This document shows positions 1 through 8,098 of a stretch of DNA of 64,000 nt, in pieces. Each line of letters begins with the position of its first letter. Position 1 is the stretch's first letter. This DNA is from CBDFHV01 sp965247705 (lineage in GTDB: Bacteria; Pseudomonadota; Alphaproteobacteria; Rhodospirillales; CAMCUA01), in contig CBDFHV010000069.1 of the NCBI GenBank assembly GCA_965247705.1, forward strand, positions 1 through 64,000, read 5' to 3'. The notes below the pieces were generated by a model. That model saw only the letters and a program-made list of their open reading frames with translations. It did no database searches and was not told the DNA's origin. Made by a program: the position numbers and the translations under genes.

Positions 1-85
1 GCAGAATGAGGCGCAGGATCTGGCGCATGTTTTGGCTGTCGTCGACGATCAGAACATGCAGGTCCGAAAGGTCGAGGGCGCGCAT
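1..85 (-). CDS. response regulator receiver domain, N-terminal 28 residues (runs off window)
   Basis: Reading leftward from the ATG at 85 gives 28 residues that run off the window edge. They contain the first receiver-domain strand and acidic pocket (HVLIVDDSQNMRQILR), the signature of a CheY-like response regulator, where the two Asp residues help bind Mg2+ for phosphotransfer. Nothing can be said about an output domain. It lies 53 bp downstream of the EamA permease on the same strand. The ATG follows a GC-rich leader without an obvious strong ribosome binding site, so the start is provisional. Confidence 0.6.
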   Translation of the reverse strand, partial: MRALDLSDLHVLIVDDSQNMRQILRLIL

Positions 86-138
86 GGGCGGGCTTTCGAT
101 GTATGGGGCGGCCAGTATGACGGAAGCGAGAGACGGCG

Positions 139-1041
139 TCAGGTGGGGGCGCCGCCCTCCTTACGTTCGCGGAGGGCCAAGTAGGTGACGGAACCGAATA
201 TCATGGTGCCCCCCAGCCAGGTCCAGATGGCCGGCACTTCATGAAACAGCGCGGCGCCGAAGAAAGCCGCCCACAACAGCTTGGTGTAGTCCACCGGCAG
301 CACGGCGGTCACATCCGCTTCCTTGAAGGCCTGGATGAAGGTCAGATGGCGCAGGCTGGCCAGACTCCCCGCCGCTCCCATCCAGGCAAGATGCTCCCAG
401 GTGGGCGTCTGCCAGACGAACAGCGCCGCCACGAACGTCGCCGGCAGGCTGAGGAGGTTCGTATAGAGGGTGATGGTGACCCCGGATTCGGTAGGACTGA
501 TCGCCTTCACGATCATCATGTTGCAGGCCCAGAGCAAAGACGAGCCGAGGATCAGCACCGAACCCAGGTCGAACCCCACCACGCCGGGCTGGACAATCAC
601 CAGCATGCCCGCGAAACCGATCGCGAGGGCGAGCAGCCGGCTCAGGCGCGCCGGCTCGTGGAACAGCACGATTGCGAGAACGGTGGCGAATAGGGGCGCG
701 GTGAAGTTGAGTGCCGTCACTTTGGCCAAGGGCGACAATCCCAGTCCGGCAAAGAACATAAGCATCGAAACCACCTGCAACACGCTGCGCGCGAGCAACA
801 TCTTGATCCTTCGGGTCCGCAGTGGCTGAAATCGCTTTCGGACCACGAAAGGAACGATAAAGAGGAAGCCGAAGACCACACGCAGGAACACGGCCTGAAA
901 GGCATGCAGGTCCTCCAGAACGATTCGCGCGCAAACGTTGCCCAGGGTCGCGAACAGAGCCGAAACGCTCATGAGCAGGATGCCGCGAAGGGGACCGGCC
1001 GGCAGCCGGGACATAATTGGACGGTTTCGCGGCGCGCTCAT
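139..1041 (-). CDS. EamA/DMT family permease (copy 1)
   Basis: A 300-residue integral membrane protein of the drug/metabolite transporter superfamily, with two EamA repeats of about five helices each. The second half carries the family hallmarks ADVTAVLPVDYTKLLWA and WTWLGGTMIF. DMT proteins usually export small metabolites; the substrate cannot be read from sequence. The start at 1041 (MSAPRN) is chosen over an earlier in-frame GTG at 1098 because the longer form would overlap the preceding gene and add a polar non-membrane leader. It is the last clear member of the minus-strand run that begins with selC. It resembles the adjacent permease closely and the two are probably a tandem duplication. 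Confidence 0.85.
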   Translation of the reverse strand: MSAPRNRPIMSRLPAGPLRGILLMSVSALFATLGNVCARIVLEDLHAFQAVFLRVVFGFLFIVPFVVRKRFQPLRTRRIKMLLARSVLQVVSMLMFFAGLGLSPLAKVTALNFTAPLFATVLAIVLFHEPARLSRLLALAIGFAGMLVIVQPGVVGFDLGSVLILGSSLLWACNMMIVKAISPTESGVTITLYTNLLSLPATFVAALFVWQTPTWEHLAWMGAAGSLASLRHLTFIQAFKEADVTAVLPVDYTKLLWAAFFGAALFHEVPAIWTWLGGTMIFGSVTYLALRERKEGGAPT

Positions 1042-1072
1042 CGGCCCAGTATGGCGCAGGCGGCGGGTTGCG

Positions 1073-1975
1073 TCAGTTGGTGGCCTTCCTGGAACCATGG
1101 CGCTCGCGCAGCGCCAGCAGGATAACGGCGGCGAAGATCATGGTGCCGCCGAGCCACGTCCAAACCGTCGGCACTTCCATGAAGAGAACGAACCCGAGCA
1201 GGGCCGCCCATGGCAGCTTCGTGTAGTCGGCGGGGAGAACGGCCGTCACGTCGGCCACCTTGAAGGCCTGCACATAGGCCACATGACCGAGGCTGGCGAA
1301 GAACCCCGCGCCGGCCATCCAGGCCAGGACTTCCCATGTCGGCGGAACCCAGAAGAACAGGGATGCGACGAGAGTTACCGGCAGGGCGAACAGATTGGTG
1401 TAGAAAATGATCGTCAGGCTCGATTCCGTCGGGCGGAACAGCTTGGTCAGGACCGCGTTGATGGCGCCGAGGACGCAGGACGCGAGCACCGCGGCTACGC
1501 CGGAGTCCATGCCCAGGTCCCCCGGGCGCACGATCACCAGCGTTCCGGCGAACCCCACCACCAGCGCCGCGACCCGGCTTGGCTTCAGGGGCTCGCGGAA
1601 GAACACCACGGCGAGGACCGCCGCGAACAGGGGCGAGGTGAATGTCAGCGCCGTGGCCTTGGCGAAGGCCGACTGGGTGAGCCCCCAATAGAAAAAGGCC
1701 ATGGAGCCCAACTGCAGAGCGCTGCGCAGCAATTGCAGCCGGACCTGGCCGGTTCGCAGCAATGCAAACCGCCGCCGCGCGATCAACGGCAGAAGGAATA
1801 TCAGGCCAAAGAGAAAGCGGAAGAACACCGTCTGGGCCAAGGACAGGTCCTGCATCGCGACGCGAACGCAAACGTTGGTCCCGGTGATCATCAGGGCGTA
1901 GAATCCCATCAGCATCAGCCCCCGAAACACCACGGGCGACTGGTTCAGACGTTGAAGAACGGACCGCGGCGTCAC
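1073..1975 (-). CDS. EamA/DMT family permease (copy 2), coupled to the SelD fusion
   Basis: A 300-residue DMT permease with ten predicted helices in two EamA repeats; recognisable segments are FRPTESSLTIIFYTNL and VWTWLGGTMIFAA. The GTG start (1975-1973) overlaps the TGA of the upstream selD-type gene (1974-1972), a classic translational coupling arrangement. An ATG a few codons later (MLMGFYALM) is a possible alternative start. The coupling implies expression with the selenium operon, which makes export or import of a selenium- or sulfur-linked metabolite an attractive but unproven idea. DMT proteins are functionally diverse, so only the family is firm. Confidence 0.85.
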   Translation of the reverse strand: MTPRSVLQRLNQSPVVFRGLMLMGFYALMITGTNVCVRVAMQDLSLAQTVFFRFLFGLIFLLPLIARRRFALLRTGQVRLQLLRSALQLGSMAFFYWGLTQSAFAKATALTFTSPLFAAVLAVVFFREPLKPSRVAALVVGFAGTLVIVRPGDLGMDSGVAAVLASCVLGAINAVLTKLFRPTESSLTIIFYTNLFALPVTLVASLFFWVPPTWEVLAWMAGAGFFASLGHVAYVQAFKVADVTAVLPADYTKLPWAALLGFVLFMEVPTVWTWLGGTMIFAAVILLALRERHGSRKATN

Positions 1976-4188
1976 CGGGAAACCAGCCTGACCATCGGAC
2001 CATCCCGTGCCGGTTCGACGTGACCGACAACCGTCGCCGCCCCATGGCCGCCGGCCCGCAAGGCCGCCACGCAGTCCACGGCCGCGGCTTCGGGCACGCC
2101 GGCCAGAAGGCCACCGGCGGTCTGGGGATCGAACAGCAGGCGCACCTGGGGGTCGTCGCCATCGCCAGCGCCTTCCAGGTAGCGAGAGAAACGACGGTTT
2201 TCGGGCTCGATGGAGCTGGCGATCCCCGCGGTGAGGGTTTCCAGCGCCCCGTCGAGGACGGGCAACCGCGCCAGGTCCACGGCGGCGCTCACTTGCGAGG
2301 CCTTCAGCATTTCCACCAGGTGGCCGAGGAAGCCGAAGCCGGTCACGTCGGTGCTGGCGTTGGCGCCGTGGCGGCGCAGGCAAGTCGCCGCGTTTCGTGA
2401 CGAGCGATCCATGGACACCAGGGCGGCGGCGATCCAGCGCCCACGTGCCTGTCCCCGCATGTCGGCGGCAAAAAGGGTGCCGGTGCCCAGCAGCTTGGTC
2501 AAGATCAGCACGTCGCCGGGGCGCAGGCCGCCCTTCCGCCGTACCTCCCCGGGATCGACGAGGCCATTGACGGTAAGGCTGAGGGTCAATTCCGCGCCCT
2601 CCGCCGTATGGCCGCCCACCACGGCGGCGCCGTCCCGATCGAGAACCGCCACCACGCCTGCCATCGCCTGGGTAAGCAGTTCCTCCGTCTTGTCCCGGGG
2701 CCCGTGAGGCAGGGTCACCGCGACCAGGGCGCACCAGGGATTGGCGCCCATGGCATGGAGATCCCCAAGAGCATGGTTGGCGGCGATCCTCCCAAAGACA
2801 TAAGGGTCACCGACGAAGGCGCGGAAACCGTCCACCGACTGCACCAGTTGCTTGCCGGGCGGCACCGCCAGCACGGCGCCGTCGTCGGGCGCCGCCAGGC
2901 CGACCTCGATGCCCCTGATACTCCTGCCGCCGGCGGTGCCCAGGCCGGCCAGGGCGCGCTCCAGGATCTCCGCCCCCACCTTGGCGCCGCAGCCGCCGCA
3001 ACGCATGGCCGGCGCTTCCCCGTTTCCGCCCTCGGGTGCCATCTCCGGCAAATCCCGGTAGCGGTCCATGAACCGCCGGTCGATGCGGTCCTTCCACCGC
3101 CACACCCAATCTCCCCGCCACGCCAGTGGTCCGCGGGAGGCCACGGCGTGCCGGCGCCCGGTGCCGATCAAGCTGAGGAAGGCATGCTGAAGGCGGAAGG
3201 GACGCGCTGTGGCGCCGGACAAGACCCGACGCAGATTTCTGTCCAGCGGCGGGCCTTGGCGGACCGCGAACACCCCGGCCTTGGGGCGCCGATGACCTTC
3301 GACGGCCGCCACGTCGCCGACGGCGAACACATCGGGCCGGCCGATGGCCTGAAGGCTCGGCGCCACGCGGACGAAACCCCCGTCGTCCAATTCCAAGCCC
3401 GTCTCCCCCAACCAGGGTGCGGCACAGGCCTGGGTGGCCCACAGAATCGCGTCCACGGCCGTCGTCCCGCCGCCCTCGGTCACAATCCGGTCGGCCTCTA
3501 CGGCCACGACGCGGCGGCCATGGTGCACGCGCACGTCCGCCTCTTCCAACACGCGCTCGAATATGCCGCGGACCGCGCGGTTGTGGGTCGGCAACACCGA
3601 CGCCGTATCGGCGAATAGGTGCAACGCCAGCCGGTCCGCTGAGAGCCCCTCCTCTAGGATCCGGTGGCGCGCCGCCAGCAGGACTTCCACCCCCGCCGCG
3701 CCGCCGCCCACCATGGCGAGCGCGAAGGGGCCTGGGTGGGCCTGAATACGCCGCGCCAGGGCCTCCCAACGGGCCCAAAAGAGATCGATGGGCTTCACCG
3801 GGATTGCGTGGGCCGCGGCGCCGGGCACGTCTTGCAGGCAGGGAACCGAACCGATGTCCAGGGACAGCGCGTCGTAGGCCACCGGCGGCCGCCCGTCGAG
3901 AAGCACCCGGCGGCCCTCCAAGTCCAGGCCCGTGGCCTCGGCATGAATGAGTCGCGCCCGGGCGAAGGCGGCGAGCGGACCGAGGTCGATATGGACGTCG
4001 TCGAACCCATAGTGGCCGGCGATCAGACCGGGCAGCATGCCGGAATAGGGTGTGTGGACGTCGCGGGCGATCAGGGTCAGGCGCACCCCCGGCACGGGGC
4101 CCATGCCGAAGGACCGTAGCACGGCCACATGGCTGTGGCCGCCGCCCACCAGAACCAGATCCTTGGTGATGTAGTTGCCGCCGTCCAT
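1972..4188 (-). CDS. selD: fused FAD/NAD(P) oxidoreductase-selenide, water dikinase (SelD)
   Basis: 738 residues in two parts. Residues 1 to about 370 form an FAD-dependent NADH-dehydrogenase-like module, with dinucleotide-binding stretches LVLVGGGHSHVAVL near the N-terminus and ALAMVGGGAAGVEVL near residue 160, and the FAD-Asp motif DVFAVGDVAAV near 290. Residues about 390 to 738 form SelD, which makes selenophosphate from selenide and ATP for Sec-tRNA synthesis. Its catalytic pair is kept as Cys and Lys in CGGCGAKV; the active site uses Cys, not Sec. GRIAANHALGDLHAMGANP is the conserved AIRS-family segment. Such fusions are known in bacteria and algae; the redox half may supply reduced selenium. 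It lies 38 bp after the UGSC selenoprotein and overlaps the next permease start by 4 bp. Confidence 0.93.
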   Translation of the reverse strand: MDGGNYITKDLVLVGGGHSHVAVLRSFGMGPVPGVRLTLIARDVHTPYSGMLPGLIAGHYGFDDVHIDLGPLAAFARARLIHAEATGLDLEGRRVLLDGRPPVAYDALSLDIGSVPCLQDVPGAAAHAIPVKPIDLFWARWEALARRIQAHPGPFALAMVGGGAAGVEVLLAARHRILEEGLSADRLALHLFADTASVLPTHNRAVRGIFERVLEEADVRVHHGRRVVAVEADRIVTEGGGTTAVDAILWATQACAAPWLGETGLELDDGGFVRVAPSLQAIGRPDVFAVGDVAAVEGHRRPKAGVFAVRQGPPLDRNLRRVLSGATARPFRLQHAFLSLIGTGRRHAVASRGPLAWRGDWVWRWKDRIDRRFMDRYRDLPEMAPEGGNGEAPAMRCGGCGAKVGAEILERALAGLGTAGGRSIRGIEVGLAAPDDGAVLAVPPGKQLVQSVDGFRAFVGDPYVFGRIAANHALGDLHAMGANPWCALVAVTLPHGPRDKTEELLTQAMAGVVAVLDRDGAAVVGGHTAEGAELTLSLTVNGLVDPGEVRRKGGLRPGDVLILTKLLGTGTLFAADMRGQARGRWIAAALVSMDRSSRNAATCLRRHGANASTDVTGFGFLGHLVEMLKASQVSAAVDLARLPVLDGALETLTAGIASSIEPENRRFSRYLEGAGDGDDPQVRLLFDPQTAGGLLAGVPEAAAVDCVAALRAGGHGAATVVGHVEPARDGPMVRLVSR

Positions 4189-4226
4189 GCCCCCGTCCCG
4201 TCCGTGGCGCGGGACCGGGAGGTGGT

Positions 4227-4763
4227 TCAGGTCCCGGTCAGCGCCGCCTCTATTTTCGTTGCCGCGTCCACCGCCCGGGCGTCGATCTCCCCGTCCGTGA
4301 GGGTGCTCAGGGGATGGGCGATGACCACGGGCCGCAGGTCCTCCATACCCAGGGCCGCCCGCTGCACCTCGGCCTCGTTGAGGAAGGCCTCGGTGACGAT
4401 GACCGCCGTCGGCACCCCCTTCTCCTCCAGCGCGATCCCGTCATGCATACAGCACGACGTGCAGGAGCCTCAATCGCCGATGGCGGTGACCGCCGCATCG
4501 TTCTCGGCGGCAACGCGGGCGATCAGTTCCGCTGCTGCCGGCGAGGAGAAATTGTCCTTTTTGTAATAAGTTATGGAAGAAAACGTATGTTTTTTCTTAA
4601 GTTGTGCCACCGTCCACCGCAGCAGCTTGCCCGCATTCCATTTGCTGTTGTCCAGGACTCCCAGGCGCAGGCCATCCAGTCCGCCGATGCGGGGTGCCAG
4701 GGGTCGCGGGGTGGCGGATACGCTCCCCCGCGGGTCGTAGACAACATGCGCGCTTTCACCCAT
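4227..4763 (-). CDS. UGSC-family selenoprotein; in-frame TGA (4472-4470) read as selenocysteine
   Basis: A 178-residue protein if the TGA at 4472-4470 is decoded as selenocysteine 98. Before it lies LRLGVLDNSKWNAGKLL and after it GSCTSCCMHDGIALEEKG, giving the redox motif U-G-S-C (UxxC). The frame stays open for 80 more codons with normal composition and the conserved tail ALGMEDLRPVVIAHPL. The UGSC family is a known (seleno)protein family seen mainly in environmental bacteria; its reaction is unknown, probably thiol or selenol redox. The ATG at 4763 has a good GGAGG 8 bp upstream. It sits 26 bp downstream of the 373-residue protein and just upstream of selD, in the same operon as selC. A naive gene finder would split it in two. 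Confidence 0.92.
4440..4458 (-). promoter_or_regulatory. candidate bacterial SECIS hairpin
   Basis: In the mRNA, the stem GUCGUGC / GCAUGAC (7 pairs, one G-U) closes a five-base loop UGUAU. The loop begins 19 bases after the UGA codon, and its second base is G. This fits the general bacterial SECIS description: a hairpin shortly downstream of UGA with a guanine in the first two loop positions, bound by SelB. Found by eye; no folding was run. Confidence 0.6.
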
Positions 4764-4789
4764 GACGAGGCCTCCTTAGTCCAACAGTG

Positions 4790-5911
4790 TCACAGCAGGC
4801 AGGTGCCGTCCACGCAGCGGGCCCCCGCGCCCGCCGGCGGCCGCCCGTCGAGGGCCCGCAACACCGGGCTGGTCATGTGTCCCCAGCCGGGGATGAACAG
4901 CGAGAATCGCCCCGCCTCGCCGCCGGCGCAGAACAGGTGGATGTTGTCGGGCCCGGGCACAACGGGGATGGGCGAGTCCAGATCGCGCCGGTACCAGCGG
5001 GGCAGGTTGCGGTTGTAGACCGTGCCGTAGCGGTGCTCGAAGGCGATGTCGCCGAACCGGTTGCGGGCGTTCATCCACAGATAGTTGCAGACGTCCGAGC
5101 GGGTCCAGCCGCGCCCGGCGATGCTCGCCGCGTGCTCCGGCCCGATGATCACCGTGCAGTGGCCGCTGCTGACCGCGTTGTTGTGGGCGAAGGTGGACAT
5201 GGCCGAGGCCATGCTGTCGAGGATGCCTTCGGGGTCGTCGGCCACGTGGTTGGTGACGCTGTGGGGGGCCTCGGCGGCGATGGCGAAGACGGTGGAGTCG
5301 TCGGCGGCGTAGCCCTTCTCCACGTGGTAGGGCGCCCAGGGGCTGATTTCCTCGTTCTCGGCGACGGCGTAGCTGTACTTGCCCGGATGGCCGAAGGTGC
5401 TTTTGTCGAGCTCGCCCGGCCAGCCGCCACCGACGTTCAGCAGCACCAGTCGGATGGCCCGGCCGATGGTGGCGTTGGCCCGATTGCCGGGCCCGAACAG
5501 GTTTGTCCCGGCGTTCATGCCGATGCGGGTCCGCTCCGGCCCGTTGACGATGATCAGGGGCGCGGCAACGTGGGTGGTGGCCTGCACGCCGATCAGGTTG
5601 AAGTGGGCGTCGCACAGGGCCAACAGCGCCGCCCGCACCACCGCGGCGTAGTCCGGCAGGCAGCCCGCCATCACCATGTTGACCGCCAGCACCTCGCGGC
5701 TGAGGTTGCCCCAGCGAGGCGGCACCCGCGCCTCCACGGTCGCGGGTTGGCCGCCCAGCGCATCGACCATCGCCGCCACCCGTCCCGGCGTCGGCGGCAC
5801 GATGGGCAGCCCGTCGGTGTAGCCCTGGTCCCGATACCATGCGTCCAGGTCGGTGCCGGCCGCCACCTGCCCGCAAGCGGCGCCCACATCCGCGACCGTT
5901 TGGTCGTCCAT
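4790..5911 (-). CDS. uncharacterised 373-residue protein partnered with the UGSC selenoprotein
   Basis: I do not recognise a characterised family. It is a soluble-looking protein without signal peptide or membrane segment. Distinct stretches are YRDQGYTDGLPIVPPTPGRV near the N-terminus, a Gly/Asn-rich segment (NLFGPGNRANATIGRAIR) and a C-terminal tail ending CVDGTCLL, a CX4C pair within the last eight residues that could act as a mobile redox tail. The start at 5911 has GGGAGAG upstream; a longer frame would run into the tRNA-Sec gene. It is the first protein gene after selC and sits 26 bp before the UGSC gene, so a joint role with that selenoprotein, as substrate-binding or electron-transfer partner, is inferred from position only. 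Confidence 0.75.
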   Translation of the reverse strand: MDDQTVADVGAACGQVAAGTDLDAWYRDQGYTDGLPIVPPTPGRVAAMVDALGGQPATVEARVPPRWGNLSREVLAVNMVMAGCLPDYAAVVRAALLALCDAHFNLIGVQATTHVAAPLIIVNGPERTRIGMNAGTNLFGPGNRANATIGRAIRLVLLNVGGGWPGELDKSTFGHPGKYSYAVAENEEISPWAPYHVEKGYAADDSTVFAIAAEAPHSVTNHVADDPEGILDSMASAMSTFAHNNAVSSGHCTVIIGPEHAASIAGRGWTRSDVCNYLWMNARNRFGDIAFEHRYGTVYNRNLPRWYRRDLDSPIPVVPGPDNIHLFCAGGEAGRFSLFIPGWGHMTSPVLRALDGRPPAGAGARCVDGTCLL

Positions 5912-5932
5912 GGCATCTCTCCCGGGGTCGCT

Positions 5933-6027
5933 TGGCGGAAGAGGTGGGAGTCGAACCCACCGGGGACGCTTACCGCCCCCCAACGGGTTTGAAGCCCGCG
6001 CGGGCCACCGGGCACCGGTTCTCTTCC
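5933..6027 (-). tRNA. selC: tRNA-Sec (anticodon TCA, at 5992-5990)
   Basis: A 95-nt gene, the same length as E. coli selC. The acceptor strand GGAAGAG pairs with CTCTTCC, followed by the G discriminator and an encoded CCA. The anticodon loop is CTTCAAA inside a CGGG/CCCG stem. A long variable arm (GGGGCG...CGTCCCC) and T-arm GTGGGTTCGACTCCCAC follow. The unusual 13-bp acceptor plus T-stem stack and long extra arm are typical of selenocysteine tRNA. It decodes UGA with SelB and heads the minus-strand operon containing a selenoprotein and selD. Confidence 0.97.
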
Positions 6028-6502
6028 GCCTTTGTTATTAAGGGGTTAGGGGAAGGTGGTCAAGGCGGTTCACACTCCCGCCCGGGGCGGTTCACACTTC
6101 TACCCGGAACAAACGAAAAACAGGCCCCCGGACCACCCCGTGGAGGGCGGCCCGGGGGCCTGAGTATCTGCGATCGGGTCACACGAGAATCAGTGATCGA
6201 GCCACAGCATCGCCTCCGCCGCGCGGCGGCGCTCCAGGCCCGCGACGAATTAATAGGGACACTATATTTATATCATGAACTTCACAGTAACGCAGATGGT
6301 GTCGACGATAATGACAAATCCCCAATTCCCCCTCAAGTCCACCCTGGTCCCACCCGCATCGTGGCGCGGGGGGACAAGGCCGTGGCATTCCGCGCCCTCC
6401 CCCTCGCCATCGTCGTCCGCGGCCCATATTTTCTCCATTGGGTGCTTGGGTCATTTTCAGAACCGACGGAATCGTCGGCGATCCCCGTTCAAGGAGGCGG
6501 CA
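6028..6502. other. intergenic region upstream of selC and of a VOC gene
   Basis: Divergent spacer that must hold the promoter of the minus-strand selenium operon. I see no convincing -35/-10 pair. It contains a GC-rich hairpin at 6121-6162, and near 6246-6290 an AT-rich stretch (AATTAATAGGGACACTAT) out of character with its surroundings, which looks like debris of a mobile element. No gene is supported before the VOC start at 6503. Confidence 0.5.
6121..6162. terminator. strong GC hairpin, possible terminator
   Basis: Arms CAGGCCCCCGG (6121-6131) and CCGGGGGCCTG (6152-6162) form an 11-bp perfect stem around a 20-base loop. No clear T-run follows on either strand, so it may be a weak terminator or a palindromic repeat rather than a classic intrinsic terminator. 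Confidence 0.4.
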
Positions 6503-6889
6503 ATGACGCGACCGGAGATCAATCAGCAGATTACCTGGGTCTACACCAGGGACTTGGAAGAAACAGCCAGGTTCTATGATCAGGTCCTCGGGCTCACGGA
6601 GGTCTTCGATCAAGGGACCTGCCGCGTCTACCGGGCGACCCGAGACGGGTTTCTTGGCTTGTGCGCGATAACGCGGCCCGATCGCTGGGTGGAACCCAGG
6701 GGCATGATCATATCCATCGTCACCGACGACGTTGACGGTTGGTACGAAAAGCTGCGGAGCGCGGAGGCCGATCTTCTGGGTCCGCCCGAAGTCAGCGAAG
6801 ACAAGACGATCTATTCGTTCTACGTCCGCGATCCCAACGGCTACCGTCTAGAGTTTCAACGATTTTTCGATCCCAGCTGGCCCGCGTGA
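6503..6889 (+). CDS. VOC (glyoxalase/bleomycin-resistance fold) family protein
   Basis: 128 residues forming one vicinal-oxygen-chelate module: an N-terminal ITWVYTRDLEETARFYDQVL helix-strand unit and a C-terminal YVRDPNGYRLEFQRF strand, with the usual Glu near the end. VOC proteins bind a divalent metal and act as lyases, dioxygenases or binding proteins; the substrate is unknown. The ATG at 6503 follows a strong AAGGAGG, so the longer open frame from 6275 is rejected. It stands alone on the plus strand, convergent with a sulfotransferase gene. Confidence 0.85.
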   Translation: MTRPEINQQITWVYTRDLEETARFYDQVLGLTEVFDQGTCRVYRATRDGFLGLCAITRPDRWVEPRGMIISIVTDDVDGWYEKLRSAEADLLGPPEVSEDKTIYSFYVRDPNGYRLEFQRFFDPSWPA

Positions 6890-6939
6890 CCTGGACCAAC
6901 CGGTGCCCGCCGTCCCGGTCAGCATCGTGCCCCTCGGGA

Positions 6940-7572
6940 TCACGTCCCACCGGTGGACGACGGGCCGCCATCGGGCCCCGTGAAGCGGGCCTGGAAGTCG
7001 GCGGTGGTGTTGCCCCGGGGGAAGGGCATGTCCGGCACCGGCCTGTCGAGGAACCGGCACAGGGGCTCCCATCCGTCGCCCACTCGGTAGGTGAGCAGGC
7101 GCTCGGGCGGCAGGCTCGCCTGCACCTCGGCGATGCTTTTCTCGTAGACGGCAATGGCGTGGTCCCGGTCACCGGCACGGCCGCCGAACACGCCCTCGCC
7201 GATCAGCTTCTCGCCGACGCTGTCGGGCGAGCCGCCCGATTGCAGGACCTTGAGGATGGTGTTGGCGAAGCTTTCGTACCAGCCCTCAGCGTCGCGCACG
7301 GTCAGCAGCACCTTGGCGTCCGGGTAATGGGCACTCAGCTCCCGCCAAAAATATGCGGACGGCCAGTCGACGGCGGCGCCATAGCCATGGAAGATGGTAT
7401 CCCAGTCGGGCGCCGCCCCGCCCGCCACGTCGCGCCACTGTTCCTGCTGCCGGGGATCCTTGAGGACCTCGATCATATGGTGACAAGGGCCCAGGCCGAG
7501 GGCCTCCAGGGCCCGCTTCATGGACTCGGTGCCCGTGCGCCCGAACCCGGCGCCGATCACGGCCAAGGTCAT
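6940..7572 (-). CDS. sulfotransferase-family protein
   Basis: 210 residues. The N-terminal GAGFGRTGTESMKRAL is the 5'-phosphosulfate (PAPS) binding loop of a sulfotransferase family common in alphaproteobacteria, and KVLLTVRDAEGWYESF matches the 3'-phosphate-binding region. It would transfer sulfate from PAPS to an unknown acceptor in the cytosol. The start ATG overlaps the TGA of the upstream VOC gene by four bases, so the two are coupled. Family assignment is good; the acceptor is unknown. Confidence 0.8.
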   Translation of the reverse strand: MTLAVIGAGFGRTGTESMKRALEALGLGPCHHMIEVLKDPRQQEQWRDVAGGAAPDWDTIFHGYGAAVDWPSAYFWRELSAHYPDAKVLLTVRDAEGWYESFANTILKVLQSGGSPDSVGEKLIGEGVFGGRAGDRDHAIAVYEKSIAEVQASLPPERLLTYRVGDGWEPLCRFLDRPVPDMPFPRGNTTADFQARFTGPDGGPSSTGGT

Positions 7573-8015
7573 GGATGCGCCTCGTAGCCGGTCGAGTCGT
7601 CGCCGGGCGCCTCCGGCTTGGCAACCACATAGGCATCGAGCTCGATGACGTTGCGGTCGGGATCGCGGATGAAGACGGCCCGCATGTCCTTGAACGCGAT
7701 CTGGCCGGTCAGGGGGATGCCGTTTTCGGCGAGGAACTGCTTGGCCGCCTCCAGGGACGCCACCCGGAACGAGACGTGGGTGATCCCGGGATATTTCTCG
7801 TCCACGTCCATGAGGATATTGGTGTCATTGGGCATATTGCTGGGCCCGAGCAGATTCACCACCACTCCCGATGGATGCTCCATGATGATCGGATGACCCT
7901 TGTCGAAGCCGGCGTCGAAAAGGGTCTCGAAGCCCAGCCGTTCGTAGAAGGCGACCGAGACCGCCTTGTCGGTGATCCGAATTTTCACATGGTCCACCTT
8001 TTCGATATTCAGCAT
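7569..8015 (-). CDS. VOC family protein (glyoxalase-like)
   Basis: 148 residues with paired VOC strands: VDHVKIRITDKAVSVAFYER at the start and RAVFIRDPDRNVIELDAYVV near the end, where the Glu is the usual metal ligand. Probably a metal-dependent lyase, dioxygenase or binding protein. Its TGA overlaps the sulfotransferase ATG, forming a two-gene unit. Not closely similar to the VOC protein at 6503-6889. Upstream of 8015 there is an unremarkable 80-bp gap to the cyclase gene. Confidence 0.85.
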   Translation of the reverse strand: MLNIEKVDHVKIRITDKAVSVAFYERLGFETLFDAGFDKGHPIIMEHPSGVVVNLLGPSNMPNDTNILMDVDEKYPGITHVSFRVASLEAAKQFLAENGIPLTGQIAFKDMRAVFIRDPDRNVIELDAYVVAKPEAPGDDSTGYEAHP

Positions 8016-8098
8016 GCCGTTTGCCCCCGTGGTTGGAACAGCCGGGCGGCATAGGCACTACCCGGAAGCACTTCAGATGTGAAATTGCGGCCGGCGTT

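Noticed and set aside
1073..2734. Reading the second EamA gene as a 553-residue fusion with upstream sequence
   Set aside because: The upstream part is out of frame with the overlapping SelD gene, Arg-rich and featureless; the GTG at 1975 with stop overlap is the natural start.
5912..5983. An extended N-terminus for the 373-residue protein
   Set aside because: It would read through the 3' half of the tRNA-Sec gene; the ATG at 5911 has a ribosome site.
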